From positions 1 to 64,000 of IMG/VR virus record IMGVR_UViG_3300027841_000073: a stretch of DNA of 64,000 nt; one strand, 5' to 3'. Shown piece by piece: positions 33,564 to 41,329 of this stretch. How positions within the stretch are numbered: the stretch's first letter is position 1; each line of letters opens with the position of its first letter. Under the pieces are notes generated by a model. That model was given only the letters and a program-made list of their open reading frames with translations, was not told where the DNA came from and searched no databases. The DNA is from a virus. A program made the position numbers and the translations under genes.

Positions 33564-34813
33564 ATTTTTTCACCTAAATCTTTTACTTCTAATACTGCTT
33601 CAGGTGGAACTCGATATTCACGTTCACCGGGGAAGTACTCTATATTATCACTTGATATATCTACTTTCGCTTTTATAATGCCAATATCTTTAATATTTAC
33701 TTTATGAAATTGAGTAAGCATACGTTTATCAACTTCCACCATTACAGGATTACTTCTGATCTTACTCATTGTTAAATAATAATTGAAATATTTTATCAAT
33801 TGGATTAAATTTTCAGGTTCACTATCCCTATATAGAGAACCATATCTTGTAGGTTCAGGTAAATCAATTTTTTCACGTTTATACCAATCTTTAATTGTTT
33901 CCCATTTCAATTTGTTTTGTACTATCATAGCTACTTCTTTAAAGTACCTTGCTATATCGTGGGCTATGGCTAAATCATGGGTAAATGAAATCAGTTTACC
34001 ACTACCACCCCCTAAATAACCTAAACCTGTCATATGTTCCGGTTTAACTTTACTAAATCCATTTTTAAGAATTTCAGTTTTATACATAGTAGCATGGTAT
34101 AATACTTCTACTTTTTCACTTTTGGGTTTTTTCTCCCTACCCATTTCAGCATTCCATAAAAATTCTCTGTATACCAATTGTTCTTTTGCTTTGTTTTCTA
34201 CTTTCAACAGAAAATCAAGTATTTTGTTCAAGAAGTTTTTCAGTATTATAAAGAACCTGTATAACTCCAAACCTTGTTTATAGGAATCAGAATAGTCATC
34301 GTTTTTTTCAATACCTTTTTCGTAGGTTTCAATCGCATACTCAATTCTTTCTTTATGTTCTATAAACTGTTTTTCTAATTCTTCTTTGTCTCTCTTTATA
34401 TTCTCAAATAATCGACTACTACTTAAATTTATTGAATAGCCAAATAATTTATGCAAATAAGGCCAATCAATTTTTTCATCTTTAGGTTGAAGTAAATTAA
34501 GTATGCTTTGAAAATCCCCTTTTACTTTATCAAGCCCATCATATTTTTCATTAAGTAATTCGAATATACTTTTAACATCAACAGGTTCATACTTACTATT
34601 AAAAAAGTCATGCATTGCATCTTCTACAGCATCATTGGATTTACTTATTTCATTATACGTATTCTGTAATTGTTCTGCTTCTTTTAATAAAACATCTACT
34701 TCTTTCATTCTACTTTTGAAATAGGGAATCCATGCCCGAATAGGGGTTGCTATTTTAGCAATGGCTTTTCGCCTGTTGAATATGAATTGTTTTTCTTCTT
34801 TAGTAATCAGCAT
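33560..34813 (-). CDS. Tagged ADP-ribosyltransferase-like protein, 417 residues
   Basis: A divergent tag MLITKEEKQFIFNRRKAIA opens the protein. Residues ~20-230 are long helices (RMKEVDVLLKEAEQLQNTY, KDEKIDWPYLHKLFGYSINL). Residues ~237-417 hold VEVLYHATMYKTEILKNGF, SGKLISFTHDLAIAHDIARY and EREYRVPPEAVLEV, in the order His, Ser-Phe-Thr, Glu expected of ART-fold toxins (H-[Y/S]-E). It overlaps both neighbours by 1-4 nt. Substrate unknown. By the tag, a candidate injected host modifier. Confidence 0.6.
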   Translation of the reverse strand: MLITKEEKQFIFNRRKAIAKIATPIRAWIPYFKSRMKEVDVLLKEAEQLQNTYNEISKSNDAVEDAMHDFFNSKYEPVDVKSIFELLNEKYDGLDKVKGDFQSILNLLQPKDEKIDWPYLHKLFGYSINLSSSRLFENIKRDKEELEKQFIEHKERIEYAIETYEKGIEKNDDYSDSYKQGLELYRFFIILKNFLNKILDFLLKVENKAKEQLVYREFLWNAEMGREKKPKSEKVEVLYHATMYKTEILKNGFSKVKPEHMTGLGYLGGGSGKLISFTHDLAIAHDIARYFKEVAMIVQNKLKWETIKDWYKREKIDLPEPTRYGSLYRDSEPENLIQLIKYFNYYLTMSKIRSNPVMVEVDKRMLTQFHKVNIKDIGIIKAKVDISSDNIEYFPGEREYRVPPEAVLEVKDLGEKI

Positions 34814-35685
34814 TATTTTCTACCTTTATATGGTTCAAAGTCTGTACGATATATATTAAAATCTGTACCACCTTTTTGCCATCTTATTTCATAGAATTGA
34901 TAATCATTTGTATCAGACTCATATAATCTTTTTAATCTTGGATATGAATCCAAAGCATAGGTATCTGTCCTACCTTCAAAAAATTTCATTTGTTTTAATA
35001 CATCATCCTTATTACTTAAATTACTTTTTCGTTTATTAAGAATAACCCCTACTATACCTGTATCAATATTCTTTACTTTTGCACCTATATCCGTTTCACC
35101 CGCTAATGACGGATCAACTTCAAAAATTTTATCTGTATCGAATACTACTATTTGGTTACTGTCAAAACTCCTACCTATTGTTTTACCTTTGTAATAAATA
35201 GCATCGAATTTCTTTTTAAGGTTTTCTGTCATTATTCTTGTTTGCTCTACTCTGTTATCGAAACTTTGCCTTGAAAGCATTGGATCAAATCCATATTCCA
35301 TCCACCATTTAGTAAAAGTATTTACACTTTGATAATTGATTTGTTCAAGCCTTGGTACATTTAAGTAGTACATCTTTGCACCCTTTAAACTACCCCTACC
35401 ATACATCTTTGCTACATTTTTACTCGTTGTAAAATAAATACCAAAACCCATTAAATGAACGGGCATCTTTTCAGAATCTTTACCAGTAAACCCATTTCTG
35501 ATTAAACCTTCTCCGGGTAATCCTTCAAAAATTTTAAACCCTTCTTCTTTTATATTTTTCAATCGTTCCTGTTCCGTACCATGCCAAACAGGTCCAAAGT
35601 AATGTTTATCAATAGCTTCTTGTTGTGAAATCTTTTTTACATTTGCAAGAATATATGATTTATCTTGCGCTGTTATCTTGAACAT
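34813..35685 (-). CDS. Tagged PARP-like ADP-ribosyltransferase, 290 residues
   Basis: Short tag variant MFKITAQDKSYILANVKK, without the usual RR. Residues 33-50 read VWHGTEQERLKNIKEEGF (the H-G-T motif), residues 80-96 GFGIYFTTSKNVAKMYG (G-x-G-I-Y-F, the Tyr motif), and residues ~177-190 NQIVVFDTDKIFEV, where the third motif usually lies. The three are in the right order and spacing for the PARP/DTX fold. The C-terminal ~95 residues are a separate small domain. Likely transfers ADP-ribose to a host target. Confidence 0.7.
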   Translation of the reverse strand: MFKITAQDKSYILANVKKISQQEAIDKHYFGPVWHGTEQERLKNIKEEGFKIFEGLPGEGLIRNGFTGKDSEKMPVHLMGFGIYFTTSKNVAKMYGRGSLKGAKMYYLNVPRLEQINYQSVNTFTKWWMEYGFDPMLSRQSFDNRVEQTRIMTENLKKKFDAIYYKGKTIGRSFDSNQIVVFDTDKIFEVDPSLAGETDIGAKVKNIDTGIVGVILNKRKSNLSNKDDVLKQMKFFEGRTDTYALDSYPRLKRLYESDTNDYQFYEIRWQKGGTDFNIYRTDFEPYKGRK

Positions 35686-35694
35686 GTTTGCCTC

Positions 35695-36099
35695 TTATCT
35701 ATTAATATTAATTTCAATTTCCAAACTTATTATTTGTTCATTTACTTCTTGTATCTTTTTATTTACATCTTCATAATCTTTATTAAGATTTGCATCATTA
35801 GGATATCTTAAAAGCAGTTCTCTTAAACGTAGTCTGTATTCTACTAATTCATATTTTTTGATATAGAGTCTACTTATAGCCTCTTGCTTTTGATTTTGCT
35901 TGGATTGCTCTATTCTATAATTTTCCACTTGTTGAAATTGCTTTACTGTTTCTTCCCTGAATGTTTCAAGCCCTGCAATAATAAGTTCCTTGTCCTTGGC
36001 ATACACTTCTTTTTGAAGATAAATATTATTCAAGCCCCATACTATACTTAACAAGCCCCCTATGAGTACAACAACACTCGCTGTCTTTTTAAAATTCAT
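35695..36099 (-). CDS. Inner-membrane spanin-like protein
   Basis: 134 residues from ATG 36099 with a strong SD (AGGAGG); a longer in-frame start at 36207 would run through the overlapping holin-like gene. Residues ~7-24 (ASVVVLIGGLLSIVWGLN) form one transmembrane helix, followed by ~105 residues of charged coiled coil. This is the layout of an Rz-like i-spanin. Its 4-nt overlap with a two-TM protein supports a lysis cassette. No partner o-spanin was seen nearby. Confidence 0.55.
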   Translation of the reverse strand: MNFKKTASVVVLIGGLLSIVWGLNNIYLQKEVYAKDKELIIAGLETFREETVKQFQQVENYRIEQSKQNQKQEAISRLYIKKYELVEYRLRLRELLLRYPNDANLNKDYEDVNKKIQEVNEQIISLEIEININR

Positions 36100-36287
36100 T
36101 TTTTCCTCCTTAATATAAACAGATAAACAAGTATCCCATACACATAAGTAAAAGGCTGAAAAATAAAAGTAGGTAAAAAAATGAACATACCTACCATTAC
36201 TTTCCAAGGCATCTGAATAGAATGAAATCTATTATGATACTCATTTATAGAGTTTGGAAATTTTAAAGTCATTTTTGAATTGAACAT
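36096..36287 (-). CDS. Holin-like small membrane protein
   Basis: 63 residues. Hydrophobic segments around residues 30-45 (VMVGMFIFLPTFIFQPF) and 47-59 (YVYGILVYLFIL) end in a basic tail LRRKK, fitting a small two-TM holin or antiholin. An excellent SD (AAAAAGGAG) precedes ATG 36287 even though the start lies inside the end of the GNAT gene (47-nt overlap). Followed with 4-nt overlap by the spanin-like gene. Confidence 0.5.
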   Translation of the reverse strand: MFNSKMTLKFPNSINEYHNRFHSIQMPWKVMVGMFIFLPTFIFQPFTYVYGILVYLFILRRKK

Positions 36288-36816
36288 TGGTAAACTCCTT
36301 TTTAAGAAGTATTGTCATTTTTTCCAATGCTTTTTTCATGATGCTACTTTCCAATAAAGCATGTTGTTTTACCTTTGTTATGTTTTTTCTATTAATGGTA
36401 TTCACTATGCTTTTATAATAATATTTCATGAATGTACTGGAATAACCTTTGCCGCGATACGGGTAAAATACTTCTACATAGGTTATAGCAGTATAAAATT
36501 CATTACCCGTTATCCTATGGTCTATTCTTGCACCACCTACTATTGTATTGTTGTCAATAAACCAGTTTGTTTTTTCAGCACCATCCATATAAGATTGAAT
36601 ATACTTGTTATCTTTTTTAACTGCAATTCTACTTTTCAATTGGTTATTGTAAGTAAACGTGTAAAATATAACATCGTCTTTTTGTTTATTCAAAAAGTCA
36701 TTTACTTTTTTGTAAAATACTTTATCATCCAATTTGTCTCTGTTCAAATGGAAATGTGTTTTGGTATTTGTCTTTTTCTTTATCACTTCCAGTAGAATAG
36801 CATTACTAATTTTCAT
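36241..36816 (-). CDS. GNAT-type acetyltransferase
   Basis: 191 residues from the ATG right after the kinase-like gene's stop (MKISNAILLEVIKKK...); the longer frame to 36894 overlaps that gene and is unlikely. The C-terminal half has TYVEVFYPYRGKGYSSTFMK, matching the GNAT acetyl-CoA loop (R-G-K-G-x-x), followed by the expected helix YYYKSIVNTINRK. The preceding strands (DVIFYTFTYNNQLKSRIAVK) fit the fold. No full tag, but it begins MKIS. May acetylate a host or phage target. Confidence 0.6.
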   Translation of the reverse strand: MKISNAILLEVIKKKTNTKTHFHLNRDKLDDKVFYKKVNDFLNKQKDDVIFYTFTYNNQLKSRIAVKKDNKYIQSYMDGAEKTNWFIDNNTIVGGARIDHRITGNEFYTAITYVEVFYPYRGKGYSSTFMKYYYKSIVNTINRKNITKVKQHALLESSIMKKALEKMTILLKKEFTNVQFKNDFKISKLYK

Positions 36817-36817
36817 T

Positions 36818-37444
36818 TTAGTATCCATAGTCGATAAGTACAAGACGGTTAAGGAAAATACCCCAACTGGAAGGACGAATAAAATCACCCCCAAAACCTA
36901 TACTAGGAGTATCAGGGGAATTCTTTTTTCCATCTAAATACACATTAGCTAAACCTTTTTCACCACCCCAATCCCAATTACCTAATTCCTGCCACTTTTC
37001 GTCAGCAAGTAATTCCATTCTACTAAGATGATTAAAACGATAATCATCTATGAATACTTCTTTTATACCTATGGCATTTTTCATGGCTTGACTGAATTTT
37101 TTCAACGGTTTTGCATAGGCCATAATAAGAATTTTACAATCGTCACTTAATGCATATACAGGGCATAAAATTTTAGGGCTACCCATTATCCTGTAAACGT
37201 CATCTTGTCTTACATTTTGGTCTTCACCTAATTCATTTAAAGCCCTTTTTACTACAAAGTTTCTATTCTTTAATTTGAAAATATATACTTCTCTGCCTTT
37301 ACCCCTGCCTACTGGTTTACCAAATTTTGCAATGAAATCCTTTTGGGTTTTACCTTGCATTGAATCAGCTAATTCTTTAAAGGGTTTTAATATCCCTCTA
37401 CGTGCAAGTATAAATTGTTTTTCACTCGCTGTTATCTTGAACAT
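36818..37444 (-). CDS. Tagged protein-kinase-like protein
   Basis: 208 residues from ATG 37444 (SD AAAGGAAG). Tag MFKITASEKQFILARRG. Residues 43-53 KPVGRGKGREV look like the kinase glycine loop, and NFVVKRA has the strand-3 lysine near residue 66. A hinge-like stretch KILIMAYAKPLKKFSQAM follows. The very C-terminal LIDYGY resembles the D-[FY]-G metal-binding motif. No HRD-type catalytic loop is obvious, and the lobe after DYG is missing, so it may be a minimal or inactive kinase. T4-like phages encode related small kinase-like proteins. Confidence 0.55.
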   Translation of the reverse strand: MFKITASEKQFILARRGILKPFKELADSMQGKTQKDFIAKFGKPVGRGKGREVYIFKLKNRNFVVKRALNELGEDQNVRQDDVYRIMGSPKILCPVYALSDDCKILIMAYAKPLKKFSQAMKNAIGIKEVFIDDYRFNHLSRMELLADEKWQELGNWDWGGEKGLANVYLDGKKNSPDTPSIGFGGDFIRPSSWGIFLNRLVLIDYGY

Positions 37445-37513
37445 CTTTTTCTTCCTTTGGTTCATGTAAAGAATATAATGTTTTTAGTAGTACTCTCCAT
37501 ATAAAAGAAAACA

Positions 37514-37921
37514 TTAAAACTCCTTATATAATTCTTTGAATTGAGGATCATCAGGAAATACATTTGCAATGTTGTGTTTCATATTACCTGAAAAAATAGC
37601 GATATGAGAAATAGTAAGCATTACAGGATATACTTTACCTTCTTTATCAATACCTAATATGGCTTTCTTGGCATAAGTAAGTAGATTAGGCTTACTCAAT
37701 TTACCAGTATTAGGGTCTACTGTAACTCTGGAAACAGTTTCTTTATTCCCCTTTCGTACTACTTCAAAAATAGCTTTAGTCTTTTTAAATCCAAATGGGT
37801 AATCATCTACTTCATAATGATTCTTTTCAAATTTAGCAAAGTCAGGTACAATACCACTACCAGATAATGCTTGCCTACGTTTAAGAATAAGTTGTTTTTC
37901 TTTTGCAGTAATTTTGAACAT
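37514..37921 (-). CDS. Tagged protein, 135 residues
   Basis: Tag MFKITAKEKQLILKRRQ, then ALS. The body is mixed alpha/beta: YPFGFKKTKAIFEVVRKGNK, TVSRVTVDPNTGKLSKPNLL, and IDKEGKVYPVMLTISHIAIF. The DPNTGKL and DKEGKVYPV turns resemble repeated small beta modules. No catalytic motif visible. Located between the kinase-like and an ART-like tagged gene. Confidence 0.75.
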   Translation of the reverse strand: MFKITAKEKQLILKRRQALSGSGIVPDFAKFEKNHYEVDDYPFGFKKTKAIFEVVRKGNKETVSRVTVDPNTGKLSKPNLLTYAKKAILGIDKEGKVYPVMLTISHIAIFSGNMKHNIANVFPDDPQFKELYKEF

Positions 37922-37931
37922 AACATTCTCC

Positions 37932-38453
37932 TTATAATAAAGTAATGTCTTTTTTATTTATTTTTACGCCAGCATCAACTATTACTTCTTGTTCTTTTAA
38001 AGCAGAATCATAATTTAATTCATCCAAACCTACACCACCTGTAAATAATATAAAATTATAAATATCCATAATAATTTTATTAGGTATTTTCTTTTTTAAT
38101 AGTACTTTAATACCTTTACCTTTAGTGAAATTATATTTAGGATCATCAATAAATTTTAAAGCTATCTTTTTATCTTTTGTCCATGACGTTATATTTTTAA
38201 ATACAATTCCCTTATCTAATTGGTCTATAAAAGATTGATCTACTGTCATACCTCTATATAAAACACCATCATATTTAGTAAACATATTAGGTATATCATT
38301 TTTTACTTTTTTTATATATTCTGCGTTTTTTTGCTCACTCTTAAAAAGCCAAGCATCAAGATTTTCCATAAATTTTGGATCATTCATTATATTAGATAGT
38401 ACCATTCTACGTTTAAAAATAAATTCTTTTTCTTTCGCAGTAATTTTAAACAT
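37932..38453 (-). CDS. Tagged arginine-type ADP-ribosyltransferase (R-S-E)
   Basis: 173 residues. Tag MFKITAKEKEFIFKRRM, then VLS. The catalytic pattern of R-S-E mono-ARTs is complete: VLYRGMT with Arg67, FKNITSWTKDKKIAL with Ser90, and KEQEVIVDAG with the E-x-E pair at Glu154/Glu156. This is the class of T4 Alt/ModA and bacterial exoenzymes. Very compact: the domain fills residues ~60-165. The best-supported effector in the tagged set. Arginine is the likely acceptor, as is usual for E-x-E enzymes. Confidence 0.75.
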   Translation of the reverse strand: MFKITAKEKEFIFKRRMVLSNIMNDPKFMENLDAWLFKSEQKNAEYIKKVKNDIPNMFTKYDGVLYRGMTVDQSFIDQLDKGIVFKNITSWTKDKKIALKFIDDPKYNFTKGKGIKVLLKKKIPNKIIMDIYNFILFTGGVGLDELNYDSALKEQEVIVDAGVKINKKDITLL

Positions 38454-38471
38454 GTTACCCCCCTTTTTTTA

Positions 38472-39188
38472 CTAATCTATATTATCCGAAAATGTTTGGG
38501 GGTCACTATCTATTAGATAAAAAGTAATATCACTAGCATCAAATTTTACATCAGGTATTTTTTTCCATGTAAAACCACCACCTTTTTCATATACAGACCA
38601 ATGGATATCAATACTATATACACCTTCAATAAAAACAGCTATTACATAAACGTGTTGTTCATGACTACTACTAACAGTAGTAGCAAGAATTCCTACATCA
38701 TTTAACAAACTTGCTATTGCGTCTGCTATAAAATGACAGATACCGCCCCTTGCATAAGTATCTTCATTTGATTCATCCCATTTATCATACTCTTTTTGAG
38801 CCAAATGTGCAAACTTTGATGCCATTCCTTTAGCACGGGAAACAGGTAGTAATTTATGACGATCACCTTCATCATCAATATAATACCCTTCATCTTCTTC
38901 ATCATAATAACTTTTACCTTGTAGTATTTTCCGTCTACTTAAAATATATTGTTTTTCTTGTGCTGTAATTTTAAAATTAGCTTCCATTAAATGCTCTAAA
39001 GGTACTCTTAAAGTATTTTTAACATCCTTTGGATTACTTGATACTTCTGCATATCGTTTATCCATTTTTACAACATATAATTTTCCTTTACCTTTTGTTA
39101 ACATTTTTCTAAGTACTGGTACATCAAGTGGATGTATTGATTTGTCTAATATTAACCCCGGTTTAACATAATCTTTTTCTTTAATCAT
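38472..39188 (-). CDS. Protein with internal tag and Cys-His-Asp hydrolase candidate domain
   Basis: 238 residues from ATG 39188 (SD AAAGGA). Residues 1-67 are a small beta domain (KPGLILD..., GKGKLYVVKMDKRYAEVS). The tag NFKITAQEKQYILSRRK starts near residue 71, preceded by Met68 with only a weak SD. Then Cys151 in RGGICHFIADAIASLL, His179 in EQHVYVIAVF and Asp194 in YSIDIHW line up as a papain/transglutaminase-like C-H-D triad. It could be a protease, deamidase or transglutaminase. The domain length (~150) fits a small member. Confidence 0.5.
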   Translation of the reverse strand: MIKEKDYVKPGLILDKSIHPLDVPVLRKMLTKGKGKLYVVKMDKRYAEVSSNPKDVKNTLRVPLEHLMEANFKITAQEKQYILSRRKILQGKSYYDEEDEGYYIDDEGDRHKLLPVSRAKGMASKFAHLAQKEYDKWDESNEDTYARGGICHFIADAIASLLNDVGILATTVSSSHEQHVYVIAVFIEGVYSIDIHWSVYEKGGGFTWKKIPDVKFDASDITFYLIDSDPQTFSDNID

Positions 39189-39189
39189 T

Positions 39190-40143
39190 CTATTTGTTCC
39201 TTTCATTACCAATGGCGTCACCATAAGCCAATGTTAATGGAAGTAGAGTATCAATAGGTAAATCAATTTTTAAAACTTGTACTTTCATATTAGGATCAAT
39301 TAAAACACCTGCTAAAAATCTATGATGCCCGTCAATAATATAATTATCATTTGAGCATATAAAGATACTTTTAGTAGTAAGAAAATCAGTACTTCCTTTT
39401 GCACCGAATTTAGCAGTATCCTTCATCGCTTTATCGAAGTAAATCTGTTTTTGAATTGGCCTTAAATCACCTACTTTAACACGATCAATCTTTATTTTTA
39501 TAATATCATCAGTTTCATCTTTTGCACCATCATAAATTCGTAATCCTTTTTTTAACCATTCAACTGCTTCCTTACCTTTCAAACCTTCTGGAAAGGGGTC
39601 TTTTTGTGTTTCAGGACTATATGGTGCATTAATGTCAATAGTACCTTGCTTTAACCTTTCCTGAAAAAGTTTTACATCGCTTGTATTAATAACCGGCATA
39701 TCTTTTCTTTGAGCGTAACCAAGTTTAGCCAGATTTTTTGCAATATTATAATTCTTGTCAAAATTAGGTATTTCCTGTTCTAATACTTTACCATTTTCAC
39801 TAAAAAGATTTTCAGCATATTCTCTTGCCGTCTTTAAATCTGTTTTTACTAATTCCAATTTACCTGCTTCTTGTGCTACATGTTGTGCTATTGCTATTCT
39901 TCTACTAATAATGAATTGTCTTTCTTCTTTGGTAAGTTGCATACTATAACTCCCCTCAATAGAATTTTTTAATATGTACTTATCTGCATCTTCTATATCA
40001 AAATATAATTTAGATTTTTCTTCATTTATACCTTTCCAATATACTTTACCATTTTGTATTTTGGTTATTATACATTTTAAAGGTTTACGATTTTCACCCA
40101 ACCATTTACTATGCGTAAATATCATTCCTTTTTTAAGTTCCAT
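39190..40143 (-). CDS. ParB/sulfiredoxin-fold protein with internal tag
   Basis: 317 residues. Residues 1-67 are a small beta domain (KPLKCIITKIQNGKVYWKGI). A tag variant QLTKEERQFIISRRIAIA follows Met68, whose ATG at 39942 has a strong SD (GAGGGGAG), so a separate tagged form is likely. The C-terminal half has KIDRVKVGDLRPIQ and YIIDGHHRFLAGVL, the D-G-H-H-R signature of ParB-like nuclease/Srx folds. Such domains bind NTPs or cut DNA. The 67-residue prefix resembles that of the next gene in length and position. Confidence 0.6.
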   Translation of the reverse strand: MELKKGMIFTHSKWLGENRKPLKCIITKIQNGKVYWKGINEEKSKLYFDIEDADKYILKNSIEGSYSMQLTKEERQFIISRRIAIAQHVAQEAGKLELVKTDLKTAREYAENLFSENGKVLEQEIPNFDKNYNIAKNLAKLGYAQRKDMPVINTSDVKLFQERLKQGTIDINAPYSPETQKDPFPEGLKGKEAVEWLKKGLRIYDGAKDETDDIIKIKIDRVKVGDLRPIQKQIYFDKAMKDTAKFGAKGSTDFLTTKSIFICSNDNYIIDGHHRFLAGVLIDPNMKVQVLKIDLPIDTLLPLTLAYGDAIGNERNK

Positions 40144-40152
40144 TTCTTTTTA

Positions 40153-40182
40153 AATAGGGGTAGTAGAAATACTACCCCTATT
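40153..40182 (-). terminator. Hairpin terminator after the decoration gene
   Basis: A perfect 12-bp stem (AATAGGGGTAGT with ACTACCCCTATT) around a 6-nt loop, in the gap between the 306-residue decoration-type gene and the ParB-like gene. Followed on the minus strand by TTAAAAAG, so the T-tract is poor. Probably attenuates readthrough from the highly expressed gene. Confidence 0.6.
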
Positions 40183-40202
40183 ACTCCTATTATGTTTAAA
40201 TG

Positions 40203-41123
40203 TTAATTAACAGCTTCGGCAACCAGAACAGAAACATTAACAAGCATATCACTAACGGTAACATTAGCATCGGTAGTAAGTGTTAAAGTATCAGCGGTAA
40301 CATTGTGAACAAATGCAACCGGAACCGCATGAAGCCAAGAATTAGTTTTGGTATCAAGCGCAACAGCAATACCGTCAGCCAATTCATCAACCGCAATTAA
40401 AGTACGTCCAACATCAAGAGTAGTAGCACCACCACCCGGAGCTTGTCTTACATGAACAAAAGCACAAACCAGAACACTAGCGGCGGGAACAAGGTTAGCA
40501 AGAGTAGCAACCCCGGCCATACCTGCGCCAACAGCAATCGTTACTGTTTCTTCATAAAAATTCAATTTAAAATTACTACCAAAAACACTAGTCAATTCCA
40601 TAAGTAAACCGGAAAGTGCGCCCAAAGGTGCTTTTACATCCCCCGTAGTAGCTTCAACATCGGTATTAGCTATAATACTTCCTGCGGGAGCGGTAACATC
40701 ACCAGTAGTAGCTTCAACATTACCATTAGCAATTACATCCCCTAAAGTAGCAACAACATCACCAGTAGTAGCTTCGACATTTGCACCACTAATATCACCA
40801 GTAACGCCAGCATTGCCACCAATAAGAGCATCGTTAGTAACATTCAAATCGGTAAAATTACCTACTGGTACAGTACCCCCCGTCATGCTTTCCATGGAAC
40901 TTAAATCAGTAATGGGAGAACCATCGGAAAGAACAACAACAAAACCTTTAGCTAATAAAGTTTCCAATTCCAATTTGTCTTCGGGGGAAATGTTAAGAAA
41001 TTCAGAATCAGTAAAATTGACACCTGCTTCTGTAATTTCCTTGTCATTAATAGCAACAGACAAATTAGCATTTGCACCTAAAGCCGCATTAATCGCACTA
41101 GTGTTCAAAGAAATTGTAATCAT
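40203..41123 (-). CDS. Decoration/head-fibre protein with GDV repeats, 306 residues
   Basis: A paralog of the 215-residue protein at 29599-30246. Residues ~85-185 carry an insert of repeats around VEATTGDV (three close copies: EATTGDVVATLGDVIANGN, EATTGDVTAPAGSIIANTD, EATTGDVKAPLGAL), a sequence type that builds triple beta-helical fibres. The C-terminal ~120 residues match the paralog (APGGGATTLDVGR, NSWLHAVPVAFVHN, TLTTDANVTVSDM). It would be a trimeric head fibre or decoration protein. Flanked by a strong SD and a terminator. Confidence 0.65.
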   Translation of the reverse strand: MITISLNTSAINAALGANANLSVAINDKEITEAGVNFTDSEFLNISPEDKLELETLLAKGFVVVLSDGSPITDLSSMESMTGGTVPVGNFTDLNVTNDALIGGNAGVTGDISGANVEATTGDVVATLGDVIANGNVEATTGDVTAPAGSIIANTDVEATTGDVKAPLGALSGLLMELTSVFGSNFKLNFYEETVTIAVGAGMAGVATLANLVPAASVLVCAFVHVRQAPGGGATTLDVGRTLIAVDELADGIAVALDTKTNSWLHAVPVAFVHNVTADTLTLTTDANVTVSDMLVNVSVLVAEAVN

Positions 41124-41137
41124 GTTGTTCTCCTTTT

Positions 41138-41317
41138 TTATTGTAAGTAAGAAAATTTGATATCCTTGGATACATTTATTCTGTATGTATCGTAAGAATC
41201 ATCCCTTGAAGAAAATATCCTATTGATTAAACTTTTCTGAAAATTACTTAATTTTTCGCATTCACCCATACACTTCGGAAACCCTTTTCGATTACACTTT
41301 TTACATACTGCTTGCAT
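41138..41317 (-). CDS. Cys-rich small protein, 59 residues
   Basis: ATG 41317 with SD (AAAGGA, 8 nt). Four Cys in the first 20 residues (AVCKKCNRKGFPKCMGECEK) suggest one zinc site; the rest is hydrophilic. It ends 15 nt before the decoration gene start, so it is in the same transcript. Function unknown. Confidence 0.65.
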   Translation of the reverse strand: MQAVCKKCNRKGFPKCMGECEKLSNFQKSLINRIFSSRDDSYDTYRINVSKDIKFSYLQ

Positions 41318-41329
41318 GTAAGCATCCTT

